From Streptomyces sp. AJS327 (GTDB taxonomy: Bacteria; Actinomycetota; Actinomycetes; Streptomycetales; Streptomycetaceae): a stretch of 64,000 bases of DNA. The stretch lies in contig NZ_SKBR01000001.1 in the NCBI RefSeq assembly GCF_013450295.1, forward strand, positions 438,001 through 502,000, read 5' to 3'. The translations under genes and the position numbers were made by a program. Shown piece after piece: positions 34,508 through 43,353 of this stretch. The notes under the pieces were generated by a model. It was given only the letters and a program-made list of their open reading frames with translations, did no database searches and had not been told where the DNA came from. How positions within the stretch are numbered: position 1 is the stretch's first letter; every line of letters begins with the position of its first letter.

Positions 34508-35665
34508 TCAGCCGTCAGCCCAAGCCACCACGGTGGGTGGGGTGGAGGGCGGTGGCGCGGTGGTGTCCCGGACGACCAGCTCCGCCCGGACGGTCGAGAC
34601 GCCGCCCTCCGGGGGGAGTTGGTGGCCCACGGCCAGCCGTCCCGCCCAGCCGCCGACCTCCCGCAGCGGCAGCCGGACGGTGGTCAGCGCGGCGTCGGCG
34701 CTGAACGGGAGGTCGTCGAACCCGGCCACCGAGACGTCCTCCGGCACCCGCAGACCGCGTTCCCGCAGGGCCGCGCGGGCACCCAGCGCGACCGCGTCGT
34801 TGGCGGCGGCGATGGCCGTCAACCCCGGGGCGGCGCCGAGCAGTTCGCGGGCCCCCTGGTAGCCGGAAGCCCGGTCGTACCCGCAGTGCGCCACGGGCGG
34901 CGGCAGGTCCCCGGGCCGTCCCCGGCCGCCGTGCAGCGCGCGCAGGTGGCCCTCCAGCCGGTGCCGGGTGGTGGTGCGCCCCTCCGGCCCCGCGAGGTAG
35001 CCGATCCGGCGGTGCCCCAGCTCCAGTAGGTGCTCGGTGAGCGCCTGGGCGCCGCCCCGGTTGTCGAACTCCAGGGTGACGACGCCGGATCCGGTGCCGC
35101 CCGGCCCCTCCGGGCCCTTCACACCACGGTCCCGGCCGCCCTCGGCGCCCGCCGGGGGGAGCGGGGGCCTGCCGCACAGCACGACGCGGGTGCCGTCCGC
35201 CGCCATCCGGCGGAGCCGTTCGGCGAGCGCGGCGCTGTGCACGGCGCTGTCCACCGTCCCGCCGGTGAGGATGACCGCGGCGGCGCGCTGCCGGCGCAGC
35301 AACGTCAGGCAGTCCAGCTCCTGTTCGGGGGAGCCCTCGGTGCCGCAGACGACCGCGAGCTTCCGGGGGCCGGGGCCGCCGTGCCGCGCGGACGGACCGG
35401 GGTCGCCTATCGCGCGCTGCGCGGCGGCGGCCATGATGCCGAAGAACGGGTCCGCGAGGTCGTTGACGAGGATGCCCACCAGGTCGGAGGAGGCGTTCGC
35501 GAGCGCGCTCGCCGGGCCGTTGACGACGTACTCCAGCTCGGCGACGGCGCGCAACACCCGCTCCCGAGTCCCCTCCGCCACCGGGTAGTTGCCGTTCAGT
35601 ACCCGGGAGACGGTGGCGGTGGACACCCCGGCCCGCGCCGCCACCTCCGCCAGTGTCACTGCCAT
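34508..35665 (-). CDS. LacI-family transcriptional regulator
   Basis: A 385-aa repressor. The helix-turn-helix and hinge are at residues 1-55 (TLAEVAARAGVSTATVSRVL and then NGNYPVAEGTRERVL), followed by a periplasmic-binding-like sensor (VGILVNDLADPFFG, GHRRIGYLAGP, PEDVSVAGFDDLPFSADAAL). It is some 45 residues longer than typical because of Gly/Pro-rich insertions near 100 and 190. ATG 35665 has GGAGGG 4 nt upstream; the long frame above it lacks a plausible start. It is divergent from the Gfo/Idh oxidoreductase gene, with a perfect LacI-type palindrome between them that it probably binds. Confidence 0.92.
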   Translation of the reverse strand: MAVTLAEVAARAGVSTATVSRVLNGNYPVAEGTRERVLRAVAELEYVVNGPASALANASSDLVGILVNDLADPFFGIMAAAAQRAIGDPGPSARHGGPGPRKLAVVCGTEGSPEQELDCLTLLRRQRAAAVILTGGTVDSAVHSAALAERLRRMAADGTRVVLCGRPPLPPAGAEGGRDRGVKGPEGPGGTGSGVVTLEFDNRGGAQALTEHLLELGHRRIGYLAGPEGRTTTRHRLEGHLRALHGGRGRPGDLPPPVAHCGYDRASGYQGARELLGAAPGLTAIAAANDAVALGARAALRERGLRVPEDVSVAGFDDLPFSADAALTTVRLPLREVGGWAGRLAVGHQLPPEGGVSTVRAELVVRDTTAPPPSTPPTVVAWADG

Positions 35666-35871
35666 CGCGCCCTCCGTCACCGCCGCGCTCGGCCCCGGCG
35701 GGGGCCGTTCCCCGCCGTTCGGACCCGCTCCGCCCCTGCCTGCCCAGCCCGGTCGGGTATCGCCCGTCCCGCCCGGCCCTGTTCGCCGGGCCCGGTCCCA
35801 CCGTGCCGCCCCCGCACCGGCGTTCGCGGTCACGCGGGTGTGCCGTCCGCGAACGGGCGTGGTTCGGCGCC

Positions 35872-35926
35872 TTGTTCGGCCGTGTCCGGCCCGGCTAGGT
35901 TACCCGGACAGTAAGCGCTTACTGTC
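35872..35926 (+). promoter_or_regulatory. Promoter with 20-bp LacI-type operator
   Basis: TTGTTC (35872-35877), an 18-bp spacer and TAGGTT (35896-35901) precede a perfect 20-bp palindrome GACAGTAAGCGCTTACTGTC (35907-35926), centred on GCGC and placed at about +1 to +20. The CG-centred symmetry is that of LacI/GalR operators. Confidence 0.8.
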
Positions 35927-35964
35927 GCGGTGGGCGACGGCTGATGGGGAGAGGAAGCGGGCTG

Positions 35965-37155
35965 ATGGAACGCGAGACGATCCGGATCGCGATGAACGGG
36001 GTGACCGGGCGGATGGGCCACCGCCAGCACCTCGTGCGGTCGATCCTGGCCCTGCGCGAGCGGGGCGGCGTGCCCCTGGACGACGGCCGGGTGCTGTGGC
36101 CGGAACCGGTGCTGGTGGGGCGCAGGCCCGAGGCGCTGAGGGCGCTGGCCGAACGGTACGGACTGGACCCCTCGGCGGTCTCCACCGACCTCGACGCGGT
36201 GCTGGCCGACGACCGCGTCCAGGTGTACTTCGACGCCCAACTCACCTCCGCCCGAGAGGAGTCGGTCCGTAAGGCCATCGCCGCGGGCAAGCACGTCTAC
36301 GTGGAGAAGCCCTCGGCCACCACCTCCGAGGGCGCGCTGGAACTGGCCCGGCTCGCGGAGGCGGCCGGGGTGACGCACGGCATCGTGCAGGACAAGCTGT
36401 TCCTGCCGGGGCTGCGGAAGCTCAAACGGCTGGTGGACGCCGGCTTCTTCGGCCGAATCCTCTCGGTGCGCGGCGAGTTCGGCTACTGGGTCTTCGAGGG
36501 CGACTGGCAGGAGGCCCAGCGGCCCTCGTGGAACTACCGCGCGGAGGACGGCGGCGGCATCGTCGCCGACATGTTCCCGCACTGGGAGTACGTGCTCAGT
36601 GGCCTCTTCGGCCAGGTGCGTTCGGTGTGGGCGCTGGCCGCCACCCACCTGCCCGACCGCTGGGACGAACAGGGCGCGCACTACCCGGCGACGGCCGACG
36701 ACGCCGCCTACGGAATCCTCGAAGTGGACGGCCCACACGGGCCGTTGGTCGCCCAGCTGAACTCCTCCTGGGCGGTGCGGGTACACCGGGACGAACTGGT
36801 CGAGTTCCAGGTGGACGGCGTCGAGGGCTCGGCGGTCGCCGGGCTGCGCCGCTGCCGGATCCAGCACCGGGCCACCACGCCCCGGCCGGTGTGGAACCCG
36901 GACCTGCCGCTCACCGAGTCCTTCCGCGACCAGTGGCAGGAGGTGCCGGACAACGGGGAGTTCGACAACGGCTTCCTCGCCCAGTGGGAGGCGTTCCTGC
37001 GGCTCGCCGCGCGCGGCGAGCCCTGCCCGTGGGACCTGTTCTCCGGGGCCCGGGGCGTCCGGCTGGCCGAACTCGCCCTGGCCTCCTCGGCGGACGGCCA
37101 GCGCCGCACCGTCCCGGAGGAGCTGGACGACACGGCCGGGGAGTCCGCCCGGTGA
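35965..37155 (+). CDS. Gfo/Idh/MocA-family oxidoreductase
   Basis: An NAD(P)-dependent dehydrogenase of sugars or inositols, 396 aa. The N-terminal Rossmann region is RIAMNGVTGRMGHRQHL, unusual in having NGVTGRMG rather than the GxGxxG of IolG. GKHVYVEKPSATT is the family's EKP motif with the catalytic Lys. The substrate domain includes EDGGGIVADMFPHWEYVL, which supplies the Asp/His catalytic pair. ATG 35965 was chosen over 35944 because GAGAGGA lies upstream of it. It overlaps the following TIM-barrel gene by 4 nt. The LacI palindrome upstream implies induction by its sugar substrate. Inositol or a keto-inositol is plausible from context but not proven. Confidence 0.85.
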   Translation: MERETIRIAMNGVTGRMGHRQHLVRSILALRERGGVPLDDGRVLWPEPVLVGRRPEALRALAERYGLDPSAVSTDLDAVLADDRVQVYFDAQLTSAREESVRKAIAAGKHVYVEKPSATTSEGALELARLAEAAGVTHGIVQDKLFLPGLRKLKRLVDAGFFGRILSVRGEFGYWVFEGDWQEAQRPSWNYRAEDGGGIVADMFPHWEYVLSGLFGQVRSVWALAATHLPDRWDEQGAHYPATADDAAYGILEVDGPHGPLVAQLNSSWAVRVHRDELVEFQVDGVEGSAVAGLRRCRIQHRATTPRPVWNPDLPLTESFRDQWQEVPDNGEFDNGFLAQWEAFLRLAARGEPCPWDLFSGARGVRLAELALASSADGQRRTVPEELDDTAGESAR

Positions 37156-37976
37156 ACCGGCTCTCCATCAACCAGCGCACCGTCGAGCAGCTCTCTCTCC
37201 CCGAACTCGTCGCGGTCTGCCGCGAGTCGGGCATCAACGGGGTGGGCCTGTGGCGCGAGCCGGTGCGGGCGTACGGCCTCCAGGAAGCGGCCCGGCTGGT
37301 GCGGGACGCCGGGCTGCGGGTGACCTCCCTCTGCCGGGGCGGCTTCCTCACCGACTCGGACCCGGCCGCGCGGGCGGTGGCCCTGGCGGACAACCGGGCC
37401 GCCATCGACGAGGCGGTGGCGCTGGGCACCGGCACGCTGGCCCTGGTCTCCGGCGGACTCCCCCCGGGCAGCCGGGACTTGGCCGGGGCCCGGGAACGCG
37501 TCCGGCGGGCGCTGGCCGAACTCGTCCCGTACGCCGCGGAGCGGGGCGTCCGGCTGGCGATCGAGCCACTGCACCCGATGTTCGCCTCCGACCGCTGCGT
37601 GGTCTCCACCCTCGGCCAGGCGCTCGACCTGGCCCGGGACTTCCCGGCCCGCCGGGTGGGCGTGGTGGTGGACACCTACCACCTGTGGTGGGACGAGCGG
37701 GTGCCCGGCCAACTCGCCGAGGCGGGCGCGGAGGACCGCATCGCGCTCGTCCAACTCGCGGACTGGATCACCCCGTTGCCCGAGGGCGTGCTGCTCGGCC
37801 GGGGCCAGCTGGGCGACGGCTGCGTCGACCTGCGCGGCTTCCTGGAGTGGACCCGGGCCGCTGGCTACACCGGCCCCGTCGAGGTGGAGATCTTCAACGA
37901 GCGGCTCTGGGCCCGGGACGGTGCCCGGGTGGTGGCCGAGACCGCCGAACGCTACGCCCGGTTCGCTCCGGGGTGA
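37152..37976 (+). CDS. Sugar phosphate isomerase/epimerase family protein (TIM barrel)
   Basis: A 274-aa barrel protein beginning VNRLSINQRTVEQLSLPELV from a GTG that overlaps the oxidoreductase stop (GTGA). The family features are GINGVGLWREPV (strand 2), LAIEPLHPMF (metal Glu and His), VVVDTYHLWWD (Asp and His) and GPVEVEIFNERLW (Glu). This is the hydroxypyruvate-isomerase/IolI-like fold. As the second gene of a two-gene operon it probably acts on the product of the oxidoreductase. The exact reaction is not known. Confidence 0.85.
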   Translation: MNRLSINQRTVEQLSLPELVAVCRESGINGVGLWREPVRAYGLQEAARLVRDAGLRVTSLCRGGFLTDSDPAARAVALADNRAAIDEAVALGTGTLALVSGGLPPGSRDLAGARERVRRALAELVPYAAERGVRLAIEPLHPMFASDRCVVSTLGQALDLARDFPARRVGVVVDTYHLWWDERVPGQLAEAGAEDRIALVQLADWITPLPEGVLLGRGQLGDGCVDLRGFLEWTRAAGYTGPVEVEIFNERLWARDGARVVAETAERYARFAPG

Positions 37977-38052
37977 CACCGCACCCCGCCACCCGGTCCG
38001 CGTCGTCCCGCGCCCCGGTGCCCGGGACGCCTCGTTCGCCGTCCCCCGTCCC

Positions 38053-38100
38053 CCGTCCCGCACCCGCCCGCCGCCGGGGTGATGGCCGGGTGCGGGACGG
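38053..38100 (+). terminator. Terminator of the oxidoreductase/TIM-barrel operon
   Basis: CCGTCCCGCACCCG and its exact complement CGGGTGCGGGACGG (14 bp) enclose a 20-nt loop, 76 nt after the stop. Confidence 0.7.
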
Positions 38101-38447
38101 AGGACGGCCGGGGTGCGGGCTGGGGTGGATGTGCCGGAGAAAGTCGGCCGGGGCGTACAACCCCCGGTGGGGTGCGGCTGTCGTAGCGGGTGCCGGACGA
38201 CCAGTGGAACCGGGGGATCGGGAACTCCGGGGGGTTTGGAGTTCCCGGGGGTTCCGGGGGGTGTGGCTCCGGCGGGGGGTGCGGGGTCCGGTTCCGCGGT
38301 GGGCGGAGCCGGACCCCGCCTGTCTCCCGGCCTGTCCCGGCCTGTCTCTCGTGTACCCGGTGTTTCCCGCGCGTCCCGGGTTTCCCGTGCCCGGAGGGCC
38401 ACTCGCCCCTCGGCGCGGTGTGCCGCCTCCGCCCGGGCGCGGACGCA

Positions 38448-38497
38448 CACGGCCCCGGTGGGTGTCCCGCTCGGGGCGGGTCCTCACCGGGGCCGTG
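38448..38497 (-). terminator. Terminator of the ribose-type transporter operon
   Basis: CACGGCCCCGGTG and CACCGGGGCCGTG are exact inverted 13-mers around an inner CCCGC/GCGGG stem, 43 nt past the binding-protein stop on the minus strand. The rest of 37977-38539 is G/C-run-rich, featureless spacer. Confidence 0.75.
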
Positions 38498-38539
38498 CCA
38501 GGCCCGTGGGGCCGGTGGGCCGCCCGGGCCGGGGTGGGA

Positions 38540-39484
38540 TCAGGAGAAGTCGTCGACGTTCTTCTGGTGCACGGCCTTGACCGGCACCTTGATGTTCTTG
38601 TCGACACTCTCGTCCTCGACGATGCGCATCGCGTTGCGGACCGACATCTTGCCCAGCTCGTCGGGCTGCTGTGCGATCGTGCAGCTCATCGACCCCTTCT
38701 TGACGGCCTTGATGGCCTCGGGGGTGCCGTCGAAGCCGATGACCTTGACATCGTTACCCGCCCGTCCCCGGAGGGCCTTCACCGCGCCGAGTGCCATCTC
38801 GTCGTTCTCGGCGAAGACCCCGTCGATGTCCGGGTGCGACTGGAGCAGGTTGGTGGTGACGTCCATCCCCTTGTCACGGAGGAAGTCCGCGGGCTGCTTC
38901 GCCGCGACCTTGATCCCCGGGAACTTCTTGATCCCCTCCTCGAAGCCCTTGCCGCGCTCGCGGGAGGCCGAGGTACCGGTCTGCCCGCGCAGCACGATGA
39001 TCTTGCCCTTGCCGTCGAGCATGTCGGCCATCTGCTTGGCGGCCAGCTTGCCACCGCCCACGTTGTCCGAGGCGACGGTGGTCTTCACGTCGGGGCTGTC
39101 GATCGACCGGTCGGCCGCGACGACGGGTATGTCCGCGTTCTTCGCGGACTTGACCGAGGGAACGGCCGCCTTCGAGTCCACCGGGTTGATGATCAGCGCC
39201 TTGATGTCCTGCGCCGTCAGGTTCTGCACCTGGTTGGTCTGCTCGGAGGCGTCGTCCCGGGCGTTCTGGATGTTCAGCGAGACCCCGTGGGCCTTCGCCT
39301 CCTCCTCGGCGCCCTTCTTGAACTGGACGAAGAACGGGTTCAGCGCGGACAGCGCCATGCCCATCTTGACCTTGCCCTTGCCGCCCTCGGTGGACTCCCC
39401 GTCGTTGGCGGTCCCGCAGGCGCTGGTGAGAAGCGCGAGGGCTGCGACGGTCACCACGGCTGACGTGCTGTGTCTCTTGCTCAT
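38540..39484 (-). CDS. Sugar ABC transporter substrate-binding lipoprotein (RbsB type)
   Basis: A 314-aa lipoprotein binding a monosaccharide or cyclitol outside the membrane. The signal ends in the lipobox LTSAC. The mature protein is a cluster-B sugar-binding fold (VKMGMALSALNPFFVQFKKG, IKALIINPVDSKAAV, IPVVAADRSIDS, DIDGVFAENDEMALGAVKAL, VKVIGFDGTPEA). ATG 39484 begins MSKRHSTS; the longer frame above has no signal-like start. It follows the permease gene by 97 nt. The ligand is unknown: ribose, galactose and myo-inositol binding proteins all look like this, and inositol fits the region. Confidence 0.88.
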   Translation of the reverse strand: MSKRHSTSAVVTVAALALLTSACGTANDGESTEGGKGKVKMGMALSALNPFFVQFKKGAEEEAKAHGVSLNIQNARDDASEQTNQVQNLTAQDIKALIINPVDSKAAVPSVKSAKNADIPVVAADRSIDSPDVKTTVASDNVGGGKLAAKQMADMLDGKGKIIVLRGQTGTSASRERGKGFEEGIKKFPGIKVAAKQPADFLRDKGMDVTTNLLQSHPDIDGVFAENDEMALGAVKALRGRAGNDVKVIGFDGTPEAIKAVKKGSMSCTIAQQPDELGKMSVRNAMRIVEDESVDKNIKVPVKAVHQKNVDDFS

Positions 39485-39581
39485 ACTGCGTTTGTCCTTG
39501 CGGTTGGCGGCGGTTGAGATGAGCGCGCTGAACACCCGGCCCACCCCCGCCGGTTCATGGGGCTCCCGGCGGGACGGAAAC

Positions 39582-40571
39582 TCAGGCGCGGCGACGCAGT
39601 GTATCGAGCAGAACCGCGAGAGCGATCACCGCTCCGATAACAACCTGCTGCCAAAATGTGGACACTTCAAGCAGGTTCAGCGCGTTCCGCAGTACCGCCA
39701 GGATCAACGCGCCGATCAGGGTCCAGGACGCCTTGCCGACACCACCCGCCAGACTGGCCCCGCCGATCACCACCGCCGCGATGGCGTCGAGTTCGTACCC
39801 CACCGCCGCGTCCGGCTGCGCCGAGGCGAGCCGGGAGGCCATCACGATCCCGGCGACGGCCGCGAACCCGCCGCACAGCGCGTAGATGACGAGCTTCTGG
39901 CGGGGGACCCGGATGCCGGAGAGCCGCGCCGCCTCCTCGTTGCCGCCGATCGCGTACATCGAACGGCCGCTGTAGGTACGGGCCAGCACGATCGCGGTGA
40001 TGAGCCCCATCCCGGCCATCACGATCACCGAGATCTTCTCGTCGATGTCGGCGAACACGTCGGGGTAGAGGATCGGTTCACCCTGCGACACCACCAGCGC
40101 CATACCGCGCGCTATCGAGAGCATCGCCAACGTCGCGATGAACGGCGGCAGTTTGCCGTAGCTGATGAGCATCCCGTTCACCAGCCCGCACGCCGTGCCC
40201 GTGGCGATGGCGAGGGCGATCGCCACCGGAACCGGGAGCCCCTGCTCGGTGCTGAGGTAGCCGAGCATGATCGCGGAGAAGGCGGCCACCGAACCGACGG
40301 ACAGGTCGATACCGCCGGAGACGATGACGAAGGTGACGCCGAACGCCAGGATCGCGGTGACCGACGCCTGGATCGCGATGTTGGTGAGGTTCTGGGTGCT
40401 GAAGAAGTTGTCCGAGAGCACCGTCATCGCCGCGATCATCAGGACCAGCGCGGTGAGCGCGCCGTTGTCCAGCAGGACCCGCCGCAGGACGCCCGGCTGC
40501 CCGCCCTCGCTACGGCCGCCGCCGGGTCCCTTGCTGCTCAGCCGGTGGCCCGGTTGGGTGTCAGTGGCCAC
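39582..40571 (-). CDS. Sugar ABC transporter permease (RbsC/AraH type)
   Basis: Membrane channel of the ribose-type importer, 329 aa with about 8-10 membrane segments. Family markers are GIDLSVGSVAAFSAI, YAIGGNEEAARLSGI and ELDAIAAVVIGGASLAGG. GTG 40571 has GGAGGG 8 nt upstream and overlaps the end of the ATPase gene by 11 nt. It is unusual for the class only in starting with about 25 polar residues. It acts with the adjacent duplicated-NBD ATPase and binding protein. Confidence 0.92.
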   Translation of the reverse strand: MATDTQPGHRLSSKGPGGGRSEGGQPGVLRRVLLDNGALTALVLMIAAMTVLSDNFFSTQNLTNIAIQASVTAILAFGVTFVIVSGGIDLSVGSVAAFSAIMLGYLSTEQGLPVPVAIALAIATGTACGLVNGMLISYGKLPPFIATLAMLSIARGMALVVSQGEPILYPDVFADIDEKISVIVMAGMGLITAIVLARTYSGRSMYAIGGNEEAARLSGIRVPRQKLVIYALCGGFAAVAGIVMASRLASAQPDAAVGYELDAIAAVVIGGASLAGGVGKASWTLIGALILAVLRNALNLLEVSTFWQQVVIGAVIALAVLLDTLRRRA

Positions 40572-42156
40572 GGTGTGTGCCCTCCATAGTGCTCGTTCCG
40601 GTCTCTCGGGTGCCGCCCGCCGCGTACGCGCCCGCGCCGGGCGCCGCCGAGCCGACGGCCAGTGCCATCACCGCGTCCTGGGTGGCGTCCCGCGCGGTGA
40701 GTTCGCCCGCGACCCGGCCCTGGGACATCACCAGGATCCGGTCGCTCATGCCCAGGACCTCGGGAAGGTCACTGGAGATCATCAGGACGGCGTGGCCGGC
40801 GGCCGTCAGCTCGTTGATCAGCTGGTAGATCTCGACCTTGGCGCCGATGTCGATGCCCCGCGTGGGCTCGTCCAGGATCAGCACCCGGCTCTCGGCCAGC
40901 AGCCACTTGCCGATCACGACCTTCTGCTGGTTGCCGCCGGAGAGGGTGCGCGCCCGCTGGTGCAGACCCGCCATCCGCACGGCCATCCGCTGCGCCACCC
41001 GGGCGGCGTCCTTCCGCTGCCGCCCGCGGTCGACGAACCCGGCGCGGGTCGCCGAACGCATCGCCACCAGGCCCAGGTTGTCCTGCACCGAGGCGTCCGG
41101 CAGCAGCCCCTGCCCCTTGCGGTCCTCCGGCACCAGACCGAGGCCCGCCGCGAGCGCGGCGTTCACGTCGTGGCGGGGCAGCGGCTGGCCCGCCACCTCC
41201 ACCCGCCCGCTGTCGTACGGGTCGACGCCGAAGACCGCGCGGGCCACCTCCGTCCGCCCGGAGCCCACCAGCCCGGCCACGCCCAGCACCTCACCGGCGC
41301 GGAGTTCGAAGCCGACCTCGCTGAACTGGCCCTTGCGGGACAGCCCGGAGACCCGCAGCAGGGTCTCGGCGCCGGGCCGCGCGGCGGTGGTGTCGCGCGG
41401 GTACTGCTGCTCGATGCTGCGGCCGACCATCAGCCGCACCAGCTCGTCCCGTTCGGTGGTGGCGGGCACCTGCCCCACGCTGCGGCCGTCCCGCAGCACG
41501 GTGACCCGGTCCCCGATCGCCGGGATCTCCTCCAGGTGGTGGGTGATGAAGACGATGCCCACGCCTTCGGAGCGCAGCCGCCGTACGATGCCGAACAGCC
41601 GGTCCACCTCCTGCGAGGTGAGCACCGCGGTGGGCTCGTCCATGATCAGGACCCGGGCCCGCTGGCTCAGCGCCTTGGCGATCTCCACCATCTGCCGCCC
41701 GGCGATGCCCAGTTCACCGACCGGGGTGCGGGGCGAGGCCCGCACCCCGACCCGCTCCAGCAGCTCCGCCGCGTCCGTCTCCATCCGGCGCCGGTCGACC
41801 ATGCCGAAGCGGCGCGGCTGACGGCCCAGATAGATGTTCTCCGCGATGGACAGCCGCGGCACCAGGTTGAACTCCTGGTGGATCGCGGCGATCCCGAGCC
41901 GTTCGGCGGTCTGCGCGCTGTCGATGCGCACCGGAGCGCCCTCGTACAGCACCCGGCCCTCGTCCGCGCGGTAGGCGCCGGACATCACCTTGATCAGCGT
42001 GCTCTTGCCCGCGCCGTTCTCGCCGAGCAGGACGTGCACCTCACCGGAGCGCAGGTCGAAGTCGACGCCGTCCAGGGCGACCACCCCGGGAAACGCCTTC
42101 CGTACGCCCTCGGTGCGCAGTAGTTCACGTCCGCCGGGCGCGTGCTCGGTGGTCAA
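40561..42156 (-). CDS. Sugar ABC transporter ATPase, duplicated NBD (RbsA type)
   Basis: Energises the importer; 531 aa with two ATPase domains. NBD1 has Walker A GENGAGKST and Walker B VLIMDEPTAVL with an unusual signature LGIAGRQ, as is normal in RbsA. NBD2 has the degenerate loop GLVGSGRTE and signature LSGGNQQK with VLILDEPTRGIDIGAK. The start is a TTG at 42156 (TTG ACC ACC), placed 6 nt after GGAAGGGAG and overlapping the LacI stop as TTGA; no ATG or GTG in frame fits as well. The transporter is thus coupled to its own repressor gene. Confidence 0.92.
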   Translation of the reverse strand: MTTEHAPGGRELLRTEGVRKAFPGVVALDGVDFDLRSGEVHVLLGENGAGKSTLIKVMSGAYRADEGRVLYEGAPVRIDSAQTAERLGIAAIHQEFNLVPRLSIAENIYLGRQPRRFGMVDRRRMETDAAELLERVGVRASPRTPVGELGIAGRQMVEIAKALSQRARVLIMDEPTAVLTSQEVDRLFGIVRRLRSEGVGIVFITHHLEEIPAIGDRVTVLRDGRSVGQVPATTERDELVRLMVGRSIEQQYPRDTTAARPGAETLLRVSGLSRKGQFSEVGFELRAGEVLGVAGLVGSGRTEVARAVFGVDPYDSGRVEVAGQPLPRHDVNAALAAGLGLVPEDRKGQGLLPDASVQDNLGLVAMRSATRAGFVDRGRQRKDAARVAQRMAVRMAGLHQRARTLSGGNQQKVVIGKWLLAESRVLILDEPTRGIDIGAKVEIYQLINELTAAGHAVLMISSDLPEVLGMSDRILVMSQGRVAGELTARDATQDAVMALAVGSAAPGAGAYAAGGTRETGTSTMEGTHRGH

Positions 42157-43160
42157 TGGCGGCTCCCTTCCTCTTCGCCGCAGGAGCGGCGCGCTATGAG
42201 ACGGGCGGAGAGCGTGACGGAGTCCGCGCTCCGGCCCTCCGCGAGTTCGATGAGGGACTGCACCGCGCGGTGTCCCAGTTCGGCCGTCGGCTGCGCGATG
42301 GCCGTGATCGGCGGATCGGTGTGCAGGAACCAGGGGATGTCGTCGAAGGCGGCCAGCGCCATGTCCTCCGGTACCCGCAGCCCGCGCGAGCGCAGCTCCT
42401 CCATGACGCCCAGCGCCATCAGGTTGTCCGTGGCGAAGACCGCCTCCGGCGGCCGGGACAGCCGCAGGAACCCGGCGGCCGCCCGCCGTCCGCTGGCCGT
42501 CTGGAAGTCGCCCTGCCCGATGTACGCGGCGGGCAGCGGCAGCCCGTGCGCGTGCAGCGCCGAACGGAAGGCGGCGACGCGCTCGTTGCTGGTGGTCGTG
42601 GTGGCGGGGCCGGTGATGATGCCCAGCCGCCGGTGCCCCAGCCCGTAGAGGTGGGACACCAGGTCGTGGACGGCCGCGCGGCCGTCGGTGCGGACCACCG
42701 GGCAGTCGATCCCCGGTATCCAGCGGTCCACGAAGACGATCGGGGTCCCGGCGCGCGCCGCGTCCCGCACCAGGTCCCGGCCGCCGTCGGTGGGGGAGAC
42801 CAGCAGTCCGTCGATGCGCCGGTCGAGCAGGGTGCGCACGTGGTGGTCCTGGAGCGCCGAGCGCTCGTCGGCGTTGCCGATGATCACGCTGTAGCCGTGG
42901 TGGCGCGCGGTGTCCTCGACGGAGCGGGCCAGTTCGGTGAAGAACGGGTTGAGCACGTCCCCGATGACGAGCCCCACGGTGCGGGTCTGGTCGGTACGGA
43001 GCGAGCGGGCCACGGCGTTGGGCCGGTAGCCCAGCTCCGTCACCGCCCGCAGCACACGTTCCCGGGTCTCCGGCCGGACGCCGTGGTGTCCGTTCAGCGC
43101 CCGGGAGACCGTCGCGACGGAGACTCCCGCGCGGGCTGCCACATCCTTGATTCCGACCAT
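42153..43160 (-). CDS. LacI-family regulator of the ribose-type transporter
   Basis: A 335-aa repressor. The helix-turn-helix is at 1-22 (MVGIKDVAARAGVSVATVSR) and the hinge helix follows (ALNGHHGVRPETRERVL, TRTVGLVIGDVLNPFF). The sensor domain has GHRRLGIITGPATTTT and PEDMALAAFDDIPWF. It is first in the operon lacI-ATPase-permease-binding protein, so it controls its own transport genes. An operator-like sequence lies 35 nt upstream of its start. The ligand is unknown. The second LacI protein of the region (34508-35665) is only distantly similar and has a different probable operator. Confidence 0.92.
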   Translation of the reverse strand: MVGIKDVAARAGVSVATVSRALNGHHGVRPETRERVLRAVTELGYRPNAVARSLRTDQTRTVGLVIGDVLNPFFTELARSVEDTARHHGYSVIIGNADERSALQDHHVRTLLDRRIDGLLVSPTDGGRDLVRDAARAGTPIVFVDRWIPGIDCPVVRTDGRAAVHDLVSHLYGLGHRRLGIITGPATTTTSNERVAAFRSALHAHGLPLPAAYIGQGDFQTASGRRAAAGFLRLSRPPEAVFATDNLMALGVMEELRSRGLRVPEDMALAAFDDIPWFLHTDPPITAIAQPTAELGHRAVQSLIELAEGRSADSVTLSARLIARRSCGEEEGSRH

Positions 43161-43194
43161 CGCCGCGGGGGAACTCCGTTGGGCCGTACGCGCA

Positions 43195-43208
43195 TGGAAA
43201 CGATTACA
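43195..43208. promoter_or_regulatory. LacI-type operator upstream of the transporter operon
   Basis: On the minus strand TGTAATCGTTTCCA is a CG-centred imperfect palindrome (5 of 7 positions symmetric), the usual form for LacI/GalR-family sites of the TGTAAxCGxTTACA type. Confidence 0.6.
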
Positions 43209-43353
43209 TCGAACATGGGAAGGGATCCCCGGGCGCTCGCGCAAGAGCCCGACACCAGATCGTGACCGGGTGGCGCTGCCCAACGGGACGCGCGTTCCCG
43301 AGTGTTGAGCGTTCGGTCGACAGCCCGTCACTGTGCGGAGATACGGTCGGTGG

